Source: Gracilariopsis chorda (taxonomy: Eukaryota > Rhodophyta > Florideophyceae > Gracilariales > Gracilariaceae). From it: 64,000 bases of DNA. The notes under the pieces are model-generated. The model saw only the letters and a list, made by a program, of their open reading frames with translations, had not been told where the DNA came from and did no database searches. Each line of letters begins with the position of its first letter. The first letter of the stretch is position 1. The position numbers were made by a program, and so were the translations under genes. The DNA lies in NCBI GenBank assembly GCA_003194525.1, contig NBIV01000025.1:124001-188000 (forward strand). The letters run 5' to 3'. Below are positions 24,257 to 34,573 of the stretch, one piece after another.

Positions 24257-24889
24257 AGAAGTAAGCGAATCTCAAAGAAGCGTAAAGCGGAGGTCCTGGA
24301 TGAAGATGAAGATGAAGAGTCAGTTGATTTTGAGCCACCGGTGAAGAGGCAGAGACCATCGAATCGTAAGCCGACTGCACCTGATGTGAAGCGATTTGGA
24401 TTTGGTATCTCGCAGGAGGTGGTGGAGGTGCTGTGTAGTATGGAAAGCAGAGATTTGAAGAGGTGGTTGACAGCACAGGAGATCATTGTGCTCGAGTCAA
24501 GCGAGAATGAAGCTCAGGATGACTTTGTGGATGATGAGGAAGACGAGGCAGAGGAGCAGCAAACCGCAGGCAGCTTTGACGATAAGAATCCTGACAAGCT
24601 TCCAGCTGGCTTAAGTACTCCAGGAGAGCTGGCTATGGGAGCGGACATGTCTTGGGTGGACCAGGTATACTCGCTGCCGAGTGAGTGGCCTGCAAGCGGA
24701 AATGCAGTGAAGCATTCCCATCCATGGATGCAGAGGATAAATCTGAGGAAGCACCATCGGGCGGAGTGCCTATCACCTGATGACTTCCGAATGGTTCATC
24801 ATGCTGTGTACTGGCGTGCGTCACGCAACATGCACAAAGAGATGGGTATTACGACACGTGCAGTGCTTGGCGTGAAGATGGGGTCGTGA
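24257..24889 (+). CDS. Lysine-rich acidic protein downstream of the ParB-like gene
   Basis: An open frame in the same phase as the end of the ParB-like gene, starting right after its TAG and a TGA. It begins with a basic block (SKRISKKRKAEV), an acidic run (LDEDEDEESVDFEPP) and a nuclear-localisation-like PVKRQR, then about 180 codons ending in a TGA at 24887. A second acidic run (DDFVDDEEDEAEEQQ) lies mid-protein. No ATG is present before MESRDLKRW, so it may be a C-terminal exon or a continuation of the ParB-like protein past two stops rather than a separate gene. No domain recognised; nuclear location is inferred. Confidence 0.4.
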   Translation, partial: RSKRISKKRKAEVLDEDEDEESVDFEPPVKRQRPSNRKPTAPDVKRFGFGISQEVVEVLCSMESRDLKRWLTAQEIIVLESSENEAQDDFVDDEEDEAEEQQTAGSFDDKNPDKLPAGLSTPGELAMGADMSWVDQVYSLPSEWPASGNAVKHSHPWMQRINLRKHHRAECLSPDDFRMVHHAVYWRASRNMHKEMGITTRAVLGVKMGS

Positions 24890-25164
24890 AAAGGAGGTTG
24901 GTGGAGAAGAACGAAGAAAGATTGGAGGTTAAGAGTCTGTTGAAGAGGACGCATGGAAAGAGGGAAGAGGGAGAAGAAGGCAAGTGATGTTTAGGAGTGT
25001 CGTTGAGGCTGTTAGGATGACAGAATGGGTGGTATTGGAATCTGATGCGCGGTGCGTCGAGTGTGTGAGAACGGAGAGAGCTACCCAGATGAGTTTCTGA
25101 GGATGAGTTGGAAGTCAAACTAGGGCAGTATGAAGTTTGAAATTCAAAAGATGGAAATAAAAAT

Positions 25165-25371
25165 GCTAGTTTTGGTTGGGTGCTCGAAATGGCGCTGGCC
25201 ACTGCTTGGCCAGCGCCATTTTGAGATCTGTATCTAGCTTTTAGTGGAGAATGAACTTGCTCCAAATTTGAAACTAGCGATGCGCAGTGCAGGTGAGGCA
25301 AGGCTCTGTAAGATATGGAAGTGTGAATTCCAAAAATGTTTTTTTTTACTTGGCAAGCGCCAGAAACTAGC
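25165..25371. promoter_or_regulatory. Right subterminal motif cluster
   Basis: AAACTAGC at 25165-25172 (minus), 25271-25278 (plus) and 25364-25371 (plus). AGCGCCA at 25190-25196 (minus), 25212-25218 (plus) and 25356-25362 (plus). These are the same words as at the left end. Probable transposase (or ParB-like protein) binding region. Confidence 0.5.
25185..25223. repeat. Compact 16-bp hairpin near right end
   Basis: cgaaatggcgctggcc, a 7-nt loop (actgctt), then ggccagcgccattttg. The arms pair at 15 of 16 positions. Each arm holds one AGCGCCA. In bacteria it would suggest a terminator; here a binding site or transposon-end structure is likelier. Confidence 0.8.
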
Positions 25372-25437
25372 AGAATCTATCATTTTCGTAGTATTTTTGA
25401 GCTTTTGCCTAAGAAACTTGCGATGTAGCACCTCTAT

Positions 25438-25454
25438 CTAGCATTCCGAGATCA
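25438..25454 (-). repeat. Right terminal inverted repeat
   Basis: On the minus strand reads TGATCTCGGAATGCTAG, the partner of 14455-14471 with four mismatches, directly next to the right target duplication. Confidence 0.6.
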
Positions 25455-25469
25455 CCAACGAATGTCTGG
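25455..25469. repeat. Right target-site duplication of the 11-kb element
   Basis: ccaacgaatgtctgg, partner of 14440-14454. On the minus strand it encodes the PDI of the copia RTRPDI block. Confidence 0.65.
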
Positions 25470-26515
25470 CCTCGTTCTGTCTGATATGTAGCGCAGATCT
25501 GCGAGTATTGTTTGGAAAATTTCACTTGGTTTGGTGGGATTGGCTAGGCATCTTTGTCTTTAGTGCATATGTACGGGGTGTCCTTAGTGTTGCAGTCGGT
25601 GAGGTTCGCCTTGTGGAGAAGGGCGCAGATTTGGTGTGGTTGTGAGAGGTCGATGGTGCCACATGGTGTGAGTGTGACCTCCCAATTGATAAACTGCGTG
25701 GATATGTCGAGGCGTTTGATGGTGTACTTTGCTTTTAAGTACTCATAGAATTAGGTGATGCTTTCGGTGTTGGGTGCAGTGACAAGGAAATCATCGATGG
25801 TGACTATCACGATGAGAAGGCCATTGGGAATTTGTTTGGTAAATACACTGGGTTCTTCTGTGGATTGTTGGAAACCATGTGTTAGAAGGTAGTCGGTGTG
25901 TTTGGAGAAATAAAGGTAGGAGGCTGGTGGTGTACCATAGATATTCCCTTTCAGCATGCCTGCCTTGGGGTTGTGCGTGTATGTACCGCTGAATTGGGAG
26001 GGTTGGCGTATGTACACGGTGTGCTCAGGATCGTAGTGTTCGTGTAGGTAGGCATCCTTGATATCCATGTGTTCAATGGTGTATTTCGTGATGGCTATGA
26101 TTGCAGAAATGAGTGTGATGGACGATTTTTCGAGGGTATAGATTGTGGTTTTGTTGGGTTTGAAGTAAACTTGCGGTTTCATTAGGTCGCTACGGACTGG
26201 GCTACAGACTTTATAATCTGTGATGCTGCCATTTGTGGCCGGTTTGTATCTGTACGTCCTACGAAGTGCGATGAGTTTGGTGTTCGGTGGGAGTTCGCTG
26301 TCAGGGATCCATTGGATTGCTTGGTTTTGATCAAGGAGGTCTAGTTCATGGTTGTGCGCTTGGGGCCATTTTTGTGTCTCTGGGTATTTTGTCGCCCATT
26401 TGTGGAAGGCAGGGGGTGGCTTGTTGGTTGTAATGGTGGTGGTCGTTTGGTGACAGTTGCGGAATGTTTTTAACGCGATATTGATGTCTTGGGCATTATC
26501 TTTTGGTGGGATCAT
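25470..26515 (-). pseudogene. copia reverse transcriptase (RVT_2)
   Basis: Copia-type reverse transcriptase, 5' half of the domain whose RNase H half is at 14454-13730. Visible blocks: HMDIKDAYLHEHY (first catalytic Asp), VTIDDFLV (the YVDD-type pair), then past a TAA at about 25751 the frame continues with LKAKYTIKRLDI, LSQPHQICALLHKANL and FQTILADLRYISDRTRPDI up to the insertion. A second TAA lies at about 25566. It overlaps the integrase frame by about 20 bp in another phase, which shows a frameshift in the original single pol ORF. Confidence 0.9.
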
Positions 26516-27260
26516 ATGGATGGAAGTCAGTGGATCGTACTGTGTGGTACGTGTGTTGTGGGATTAGTTTTATGCAGATCAGTGCATCCGTGACTCCGTG
26601 GATGTAGCGGGAGATTTGGGCTTCGGGGGCAAGTTTCGTTTTCGTTTTTAGGGTGGGGAAGGTTATATAACCTATTTTGCCAAAAGTGAATAGTGGAGGG
26701 TGGTTGAGTGGTTGTTGATGCCTTGTTGTGTACGGCAGTTGGTGTGTTGTGGTATTGAGCGTGATGTTGTGTTTGAACAGGGAATAGAGTAAAGCATCTT
26801 CCCAGCATTTGGGGGTTATTTTAGCGTGATTGGCAGCTGCTCTGGCTGCGTTGAGTAGGTTTCGGTTCAGCAGCTCCGCAAGGGATTTCATTTGCGGTTT
26901 TTAGGGGACCGTGGGTATTTCTGTGATGCCTTGTTGATTGTAGTGGCTGTAAATGTCTGCTGAGATGTATTCTTTTGCATTGTCGCAGCGAAAGAATAGG
27001 GGAAAACGTCCGTGGTGACTTTCGACTTGATGCATGCGTTGTTTGATCAATTGGGTGCCGTTATTGCGACTATTGGTGCAGTTGATAAGTGCCAGACGTG
27101 ATTTTGTTTCCAGGAAAGTCATGAATAGGTTGTTGCTGAGGTTAGACGTGATGGGGAGCGGGCCGCAGACGTCGCTGCTGACATGTCGACCACTTATTAT
27201 GAGTGGGCTTTCGGCTAGTGGGGCTCGGGCGTAGCGTTGCCGACTTTGTACGGTGCGCAT
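26496..27260 (-). pseudogene. copia integrase
   Basis: Core integrase: VSSDVCGPLPITSNLSNN (first catalytic Asp), FFRCDNAKEYISADIYSHY (second Asp), then a stop near 26901 and, in the same frame, NLLNAARAAANHAKITPKCW (catalytic Glu helix region) and the copia C-terminal part. Decayed but unambiguous. Confidence 0.9.
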
Positions 27261-27800
27261 GTGATGGTGGGGGTTTTGCGTAGGAGTGCAGCTGGCATCT
27301 TTGATAGAAGTTTGTGTTTGGCCATGTTGTGTACGATTGGGAGGCTGACGTGGTTGTATGTGAGGTGCCAGCTGTGGTATGCTTTGCAGGTGGATGTGTG
27401 TGTGATGGTTGGGATGCGGGGCTCAGTGACCGGTGGGATGTGGAGGGTAGTGTTGAGGATGCGTGTGCCAGTAGTGAGTGGATACGGGCGTTGTGGTTGA
27501 GGGTACGATAGGTTGCCTGTTGGTGGCGGTGATTTAGATTAGGTGGGGGTGGTAGGTACAGCGCGGGCTACGCGTGCGGCAGGTGTGTTCTAATGGGGCG
27601 AGGGGGAGGAGGTACATTCTATTCACATATGGGGCTGTACTTGTTTGTCGAGGTAGGTGTTTGTGTTGCCAATTGATGATTTCGGCATTTGTCGAGGAGA
27701 AAGACACTTGGCCAAAAGTCTTTGCTACATCATAGACAGAGGTAAGGTTGGTATTGATATTCTTGTAAACAACCGAAGGTACTTGGAATGCGATGCCATT

Positions 27801-28810
27801 TCAGAACGCAAGAGTGGAGGATCCTGTGTAGGATAAAGGGAATAAAGAGATAGTAGCACCGCCTGAGTGGAGTCTCGTTGCGGGTTTCATGGTGATTGAA
27901 GGGGTGGATAGGTGCGTTGGTGACGCTGCATAGTCAAGTACGGATGTACAATTGTCAGCCTGTTCTGCGTTGTCGGGCTCCATGTAGGGTAGGAAATCGG
28001 GAGTACTTGTGGGGTTATCGGGTTGTTTGGGCGGGAGGTCTGTGGGGTCGTTTAGTGTGTACTTGGATTGGTTGGGGGCCGCAGGTGTGTTGGACCTGAA
28101 GGGGCTTTGTGCGAAGCATTGGGCGTTACTGTGTGTGGGGCTTTGGTGGTAGGAGCACCAGACATTTTTTCATTGCTGAGGGAGTGTGCGGCAGTACTGC
28201 CTACATCTGTGATAGTTTCGTCCATGGGAGCGAGAGGGTCTGCGGTGGGGATTTTCGGGTTTGGTGAGTGAAGGAAATGGAAAAGGTGTGTGGGGTAGGT
28301 TTTGGCGGAATAGGTCCGTTTGTTTGATTCATGTAGCGAAGGCTTTGATTGTGGCCGGGGGCTGATGAACATATGTTATCCAGTAGTGATGTATTGGTAG
28401 TTGTATTGGAGGCCTTCGTTAAGGAAGCGGACTGTGATGGATTCTTCGTGTACGCCTGGGTATTTGGAATTCACCATTCTGGTGCGTAGTTGTTGTTGTT
28501 CTTTGGGGTACTCATTAAGTGGTTTATCAGGTGTGTAAACAATGGTTCGGGCTTCGGCTTCTAGGAAACGGTGCGTGGTTTCAGTGTTGGATGGGATGTT
28601 GGTATTTATGGCTTTAAGGATCTTTTAGGGCGTGTCGGAGTAATTGTCGGGTGTGACTATCGAGTATATTTTGTCTGGTAAGCTGGGAAGGATTATGGTC
28701 TTGAGGACAGCTTCGTGCTTTGTGTGCAGCGGGGTTTGCTTGGGGTCAGTGGATATTTCTGGGTTGCCAAGGAGTTGGGGTGTTGCATCGTGTATTATAG
28801 CTTGTTGCAT
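27801..28810 (-). pseudogene. copia protease and gag remnants
   Basis: 27983-27801 reads SVLDYAASPTHLS, the aspartic protease active site with DSGAS changed to DYAAS. 28372-28052 and 28810-28625 are Pro/Thr-rich and helical fragments at the position of gag. Frames change between them. Placement between the 5' LTR and the integrase supports the call more than sequence does. Confidence 0.55.
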
Positions 28811-29040
28811 GGTGCTTGCTTATCATATTGCCATGTTATCTTGGTTTAGGGTTGGAAAATGTGGTGTTTAGGGGTCCATGTTGACTTTCTGTATGGTGTC
28901 GATAGGGGTGTGTGTGTCGGTTGCTGCTAGGTTGGCTCTGCGCAGGAGGTCAGTTGTGAGCTCGTAGATTGACGGTCTTAGTTCTCTATCGAGAGCGCGA
29001 AGATTTCCGGGGGTGAGACGAGGGCTTGGTTATGAATGTC

Positions 29041-29051
29041 GGCCCATAACC
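29041..29051 (-). other. copia primer-binding site, initiator tRNA-Met half
   Basis: Directly inside the 5' LTR the minus strand reads GGTTATGGGCC, complementary to the anticodon stem-loop of eukaryotic initiator tRNA-Met (GGCCCAUAACC). Drosophila copia and yeast Ty5 use this internal tRNA half as primer. Confidence 0.75.
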
Positions 29052-29159
29052 TGTGAGGCCTGAGAGCGCAGGAAGGCGCGAGAGTGTCGTTTACTGAGAG
29101 CCGGTCTGCTTATGACTAGTTTTGTCAGCCGCTAGCGGTACTGTACTGTGCGGTCTGAT
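29052..29159 (-). repeat. 5' LTR of the split copia element
   Basis: Gapless partner of 13622-13729 (about 80% identity by eye); on the minus strand ends in CA immediately before the primer-binding site. Confidence 0.75.
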
Positions 29160-29771
29160 AGTGCTTATTGCGTCCTTGCACTCTGAATTGCAAGCATGGT
29201 CCTGGATGTTGTGTTTTACGCCATATAAGAACTGTATACAGGCATAAATGCTGTGTAATTGCAGAGCACAGACATAGTATAGGACAGGCTTCTTGGGTAC
29301 TATTATTTCACCATATATTACTACAGAACAATCTATTGGAATCTCTGCTACTGAGGGTTTGATACGCTGCGAAGTGAAAGGAGATTCCAAGCATACTCTA
29401 CAAAAATAAAATCATTCTGGTTTGCACTACGTCTTGTAAATCAACACCAAGAAGAGAAATGTACCTGATCTGGAAAGAATCAGTGTCTCCATTCAAACCA
29501 TTCCGTAAAATCAACTGGAGTTCTGAACCAAAAGGGTTCCTTCTATGAAATAGTTAATTACCAAGAAGAAAAAGCCCATCACCATGGACGACATTAAAAG
29601 GGATTGGAGTCTCTTTACGCGTGATATAGACAAATCAAAGATTCCAACTCGCAAATACCAATTGGGCATTCATGCAGTTTAATTCGGGGACCAGGGAAGA
29701 ACCGCTCTTGATGGAAAGCCACTCGTACAGAATATGCCTCGATTGTTGCAGGTTTAGAAATTCAGAACACC
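29160..29771. other. Intergenic DNA between two copia elements
   Basis: No gene seen. The last 200 bp may belong to the 5' part of the plus-strand copia remnant that follows. Confidence 0.5.
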
Positions 29772-32162
29772 TTGCAATATTGCTTTTTACCTGCTTTCCA
29801 CTACGTTTTTACCCCAGAAGACAACTTTCATGTGTATCGAGAAGGGGATAAACATTTCTTCCGTCCACTAACTTTCGTTCGTGAGAATGGTAACAAAATA
29901 GATGTTCGACAGAATGTTCGTCTTACTCATTACAATATCTCCCAATGCATTCCATCCCGTGTGTTCAGTGACGATCTTACAACAGATTCTATTTGTCATC
30001 AGCTTTCCGACTTCAAGAACAAATCTTCTCCATCTACTCCCCCTCCGGTTGGTAACTCTTTTTCCCCGATATACTTATCAAGGAAGTCATCCCTTGTAAT
30101 GACACCCGCAATGGCGATCCACTGTTTCTTACTGCGAAGAAAAAGGAGGCACAAGTATTAGTATGTAAGGGCAGACAGATTGTTGTCACTGAAAAATTAT
30201 CTGTCAATGCCAATATTATTGGTGAACGGTTCGTACTAGCTATCAAGGATACAGAGACAGATCAGCCCCTGTACGAGGCTAGGTTTGTTGCACAGAGACA
30301 CCTGGATATTAAAAAGGACATGATGATACATCAGTTCAACACATTTCAACAATCCTCAATTCGAACGAAAATAACTATCGCAGCGATGCTTCACTTCAGG
30401 TTGGAGTCTATGGATGCGGCACCGTCGTATTTATAGTCAGCCTTGAAGTTAATGTGTGATGTCTACGTTCGTCCGATGAAATAGTTTTAATTAGCACCTG
30501 GTCAAATACATAGGCTTCTGTGTCCTCTATGGTTTACCAGATCCGGGTGATTACTGGAACTTCTCATTTTTGTACGATATCATGAATGATCTCTCTCTAT
30601 GACACGTTGTGTTGACGACTTACCATTATTTGTGAAGCATATCAAGGGAACGTTGGCTGGACTAGCTGGTACGTATGTGGATGATTATATCCTGGCCGGA
30701 AACGAGACATTCGCCGCGCTTATGAATAATACTGCAGAACGTGTCGAATCAAAGATGAAGGTGTCCGACAAGTTCTTTTCTGCAGAAATAGAAGTAGCAG
30801 CAACCTTGACTGGCTTCTGCCTCCATCAAGGCAAACGGATTGAAAAGCGAATGCCCATGACCGTCGAGTCAACTTCCAAAGAATTGGAGTCCCCTCTGGT
30901 GGCAATTGGTTAGAATACGCATACTCGTCTGTTAGAATTAGTTATTATTTACCTTTCTTTGAATATAGTCGGCTCTAGCATCAGTTCTAACGTGCAAAAA
31001 CCAGCTAGTTTTATTTTACTCGATCTGCTGAAGAAATCGGTTATCCATTCTCCATGCCAAACTGGCCTCAAAGCCGAGTTGACATCTTCGTGACACACTG
31101 TCAATATGACATGGCAACATGTTCATGTCAAAGAAGTCTTGGTTGACCACGTGGACATATTGGCTATAAATTACACGTTGCCTACTACTCACAACGTTGA
31201 CAGACACTTCACACGGTACAGCAGGGATCGAACGGTCTTGGAACATTCCCGAAGGAGTCGTGCCAAGTCATCACTGGCACCCTGGGTCCGTGCCAGATCA
31301 TCAAAACCTTCTCTGATGCCAATTCATCAGCATTGATGGAATTTGTCAAGTCATGAAACGACTAGGTCTGGCACTGAACCCGGTAAACCAGTCGATTACA
31401 GAGGCCAGCACGAACACCAAGCATCATACCGGTTAACTCGGACGAACTCTCATCGACTAATGGCACTGGTAGAATTAGACTAGAAACTCTATATAAACCC
31501 CGATGGATGTTCCGAACTTCTAACTCGGATCATCACCATCAACTTTCAACCAATTCAACCACTGCACCTCTGTTCCTAACATCGTCCCGACATAATACGT
31601 GGCATTGTGCAACTCGCACATATTACCGCGCACTGTTCACAGATGAACAATTGAAACAAATGAACTCTACAACAAGCCATGTCAAGGCACAAGAGGCTAT
31701 GAAATACAGGAGGTCGGTTTAGATCAGGACCCAATATACCTGAGAGTTTACACTGACGCTTCTTTTACCAACAATATGAACCTTTTTTCTCAACTGGGAT
31801 ATATAGTGACACTCCGCGACAAGCACTATCCCGGCAATATACTACAATAAAAATCTCACAAGTCTCTACGGGTGGTTAGAAGCGTACTGGGTGGAAATTT
31901 ATACGCGTTTGCGGCCGGCTTGGACGCTGCAGTTCTCTTGAGACACGACCTGCAGCGAATAATCCGCCGTGCATTGAAATTATGTCCACTGATGGATATC
32001 AAATCCCTCTTCGACACAACCGTGAAGAATTAGTTTTTGACGGAGAAGTGTAGAATGATCGATTTCACCGCTGCCCAAGAAATATATCAGCGATTGGTCA
32101 TGTCGGACATTGGTCATATCAGTAGGAAGGTCAATCCAGCCGATTGTTTAACGAAGTGAAGC
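29772..32162 (+). pseudogene. Second Ty1/copia pol remnant
   Basis: A plus-strand copia of a different lineage, with no resemblance in detail to the split element. From 30076 the frame reads IIGERFVLAIKDTETD, YEARFVAQRHLDIKKDMM and IRTKITIAAMLHFRLESMD, the start of RVT_2, ending at a TAG near 30434. The YVDD block is present at AGTYVDDYILAG (about 30660), and RNase H at YLRVYTDASFTNN (about 31740). It ends with VNPADCLTK at about 32130-32158, the usual copia pol terminus. The fragment at 29772-30161 may be the region before RT. Many stops and frame changes: dead. Confidence 0.85.
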
Positions 32163-33624
32163 CCTGCGCAGCTCTGACACATTCTCTGGCCATAGGAGTA
32201 ATGGACCATCCCATCAATGAGTGGGTAGTCTGGAATTATCGGATCGTTTTCGATCGGCCACGGAACTGAACTATGTACTTATTTATAACCTGTTCTTCCC
32301 TCTTTTTCTTGTACCGTACGTCATGTTTGTTGGACACTATACAGGTTCTCTTGTTCTTTCCTTTGTTAGGTTTGCCTGTGAATTGTGCCTTTTTCATTCA
32401 TTTCGAAGAGAGGCTTGAGTGATGAGCGATAACCATGACATTTTCGTGAGTTTAGGTACTTATAAAGAAGGGTTATATGATCAATGCATCGTTTCAATTC
32501 AATTAGTTTAACGTAAGACTAATAGTGACCTTTCATGGCAGTCGAATATAGCTATACATTTGCCATCATTTCTCTCTGGTATAATATCAGGTAAATGTAA
32601 AGGTGTTATATGTATTAGCTATTTGTTATTAAGAGGTGAATAGTATTGTGATCGTCGGCTGATATAGTACTGTAGAGTATGCATTCTTAGATGTGTTACG
32701 TTTTGCTGCTCTAATTGTGTCTAATGAGAATTAAATAGCCTTTAATACGGATTTTTAGGAAATGTTTAAGAATTGTAGGGGAATTTGATGTATTTTATCT
32801 TTTTATGGTAAATATGCTAATAATATGATAACATGTGGTTTAGAGACCTATTTAATATTAGTGACTTAGTTACGTGTATCGAAAAAGGTAGTTGTTTTAT
32901 TACATACCAAGTAATATTTGATTTGGGAGATAAAGGTAAAAATGTTTGAATAAAATTATTTAAGGTAAATGTTTATAAAGTTTTGAAGTTGATATCAACA
33001 AAGCGCCTTTTGCATACACCTTCAGCATTTTAATGCATATAGCAAGCTTAAGTACTAATTTGTACGCACTAAAAGTAATACTTACTAATCGCAAGAAGAG
33101 GGGCACACATCACTTTCTCAACTCGTCAAAAAGTGATAACTGTGAATTTGGGGAGACGCCCATATTGCGTTACTGGCAGGGAAACACGAATTAATAGCAC
33201 AGAATCTCGCAGCAAAGCAACAGGAACGGTCACTCGGGCCAAGCGACGGCTGTGTGGAGGAGCGTGAATTTGGGAACACGCCCATTTTGCTTTGCTGTCA
33301 GGGAAACAGGAGTATGTTAAACAATCCCTGCCAACAATGTAACAGGAACGTGCATAATTATGTGCGTTCTGTCTCCACCCTCTTTGTTCCTCCCCTACGC
33401 CTGCTCTCCGACTTGCACGCCAACCCGCCACCTCGGCTGCGCCTTCCATACACCGATGCTGATCATGCTAGACCTACACTCGCTGAAAATCCCGTGTTCA
33501 CTCTGCGACAGCAGTACTACCAGCCAGATCAAAAGCAACCGCTCGTAGAGCATCAACCACACGAAGGACAACCAGAAACACCACGAAGAGTAATCCCATC
33601 AAGAGCCGCCCCAACAGGAGTTTA
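32163..33624. other. AT-rich stretch and spacer
   Basis: 32.4-33.1 kb is clearly more AT-rich than its surroundings and has no long open frame. The 65-codon frame at 32221 is hydrophobic but unsupported. From about 33.12 kb composition returns to normal; two similar segments (about 33150-33200 and 33265-33320: cacgcccat..tgcgttactg / ttgctttgctg, then caggGAAACA) suggest a small direct duplication. Confidence 0.5.
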
Positions 33625-34440
33625 GTGCAATGCTCGGAAGCGGGAGTGCACCGAAAGATGGTTGGGATCTTTCCTCGTTAGAGGTGAGCACAGTTGGGTA
33701 GAGCCCTCCCAGAAGTGACACGACTATGTCGGGTTGTAAGGCCGAGGCCATCCATCGCAACTTGCGCAGGGAGGTTGACGCAAGAATCGGGTATCCGCAG
33801 GAGCGGTGTATGAGGGAGGTCTTCCTCTAGAGAAGTGAGGTTTCCACGTTGGTAGCACGCGACAACGCGAGCCGTGGGTAGCGGGAAATCCACCCTGTAA
33901 AGGGAAAAATAAGGGGAAGCTGAATCACGAGTGTCGTGACGAAGACTTACGGCAGGGCCGGTAAATAAACCTTATACAAAACGAACACCAAGACAGTTAA
34001 AATAACAATCCGAATACTGCGGTCTTTTACATAGGAAAGTGGGTTGGGCTTCCCGTATGCGACGGTCTTTCCCTCTAAAAAGGAGTTGAGAACACGCGAA
34101 GGCGGTGAGGTCTAGAGCCAATTCCACAGGTTGGGGTCCCTTGTTTGGCAAGGTTTACTGGTGCAATGCCCACTCGCCGGCGCACTAAGTACTAACCATC
34201 CCAGAAATGGGTGTAAAAATAATAAATAAATTTCACTAAACTACCCCACTTCAGTGGTTCATGCCCACTACTGTGGCCAACCGCCAATTGGCTCTTCCGT
34301 GTCCCACGTGTCTCATGCACTATTAGTGGTCGTAGTTCATGCAATGACTACATTACCGAAACATTCGGGAAATCAACCAAGTACCAAGAATCCCTCCCTG
34401 AGGGCATTGCACTTCAAAGCACAATTCGGGGAAAACCAAA
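33625..34440 (+). repeat. LTR-like repeat, copy A
   Basis: About 800 bp collinear with 48830-49660 in the same orientation. Shared blocks include gggatcttt, gttgggtagagccc, gaatcgg.tatccgc, gaggtttccac, actactgtggccaaccgcc and agaatccctccctgaggg. Not coding. Probably a solo LTR or LTR fragment. Confidence 0.75.
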
Positions 34441-34573
34441 TTGAAAATGAGCGCCACCCCACTGATGGGTTAAGCAGGGAGGGTAACCGCATGGGTCCTT
34501 CCCTTCGAGGCTCCTTTGGTACTGGCGCACCGTCAGCTGTTCTCTTCGTCATGATCACGTATTCTTCATTACT

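Larger units (their letters stand above)
14455..25454 (+). mobile_element. 11.0-kb cargo DNA transposon with methyltransferase-SET and ParB-like genes
   Basis: The insertion interrupts copia pol and is bounded by imperfect terminal inverted repeats (17 bp, 13 matches) and an imperfect 14-15-bp target duplication. Its end regions share five copies of AAACTAGC, and AGCGCCA occurs at both ends and in a central hairpin. Cargo from left to right: zinc-finger/KDZ-like transposase candidate (+), unknown acidic ORF (-), N6-adenine methyltransferase-SET fusion (-), long inverted repeat, ParB-like gene (+), lysine-rich acidic ORF (+). Known KDZ-type fungal elements also carry chromatin and DNA-modification genes (TET/JBP), so the gene mix has precedent. 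This combination is not one I recognise. All long ORFs except the last carry stops or frameshifts. Confidence 0.75.
13622..29159 (-). mobile_element. Ty1/copia LTR retrotransposon, split by an 11-kb insertion
   Basis: A minus-strand copia element runs from a 5' LTR at 29052-29159 to a 3' LTR at 13622-13729. In transcription order it holds a gag remnant (28810-28052), protease (27983-27801), integrase (27260-26496), reverse transcriptase (26515-25470) and RNase H (14454-13730). The RT frame ends at RTRPDI next to 25469. The expected continuation (TDVTLATN...) resumes at 14454, so 14455-25454 is foreign. Without it the element is about 4.5 kb, normal for copia. The order of domains, the matching LTRs and the exact resumption of homology make this assignment firm. 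Frameshifts and stops show that it is old. Confidence 0.9.

Noticed and set aside
25185-25223. Rho-independent terminator
   Set aside because: Stem-loop is strong, but the DNA is eukaryotic nuclear and no T run follows; AGCGCCA words in the arms suggest a transposon-end role.
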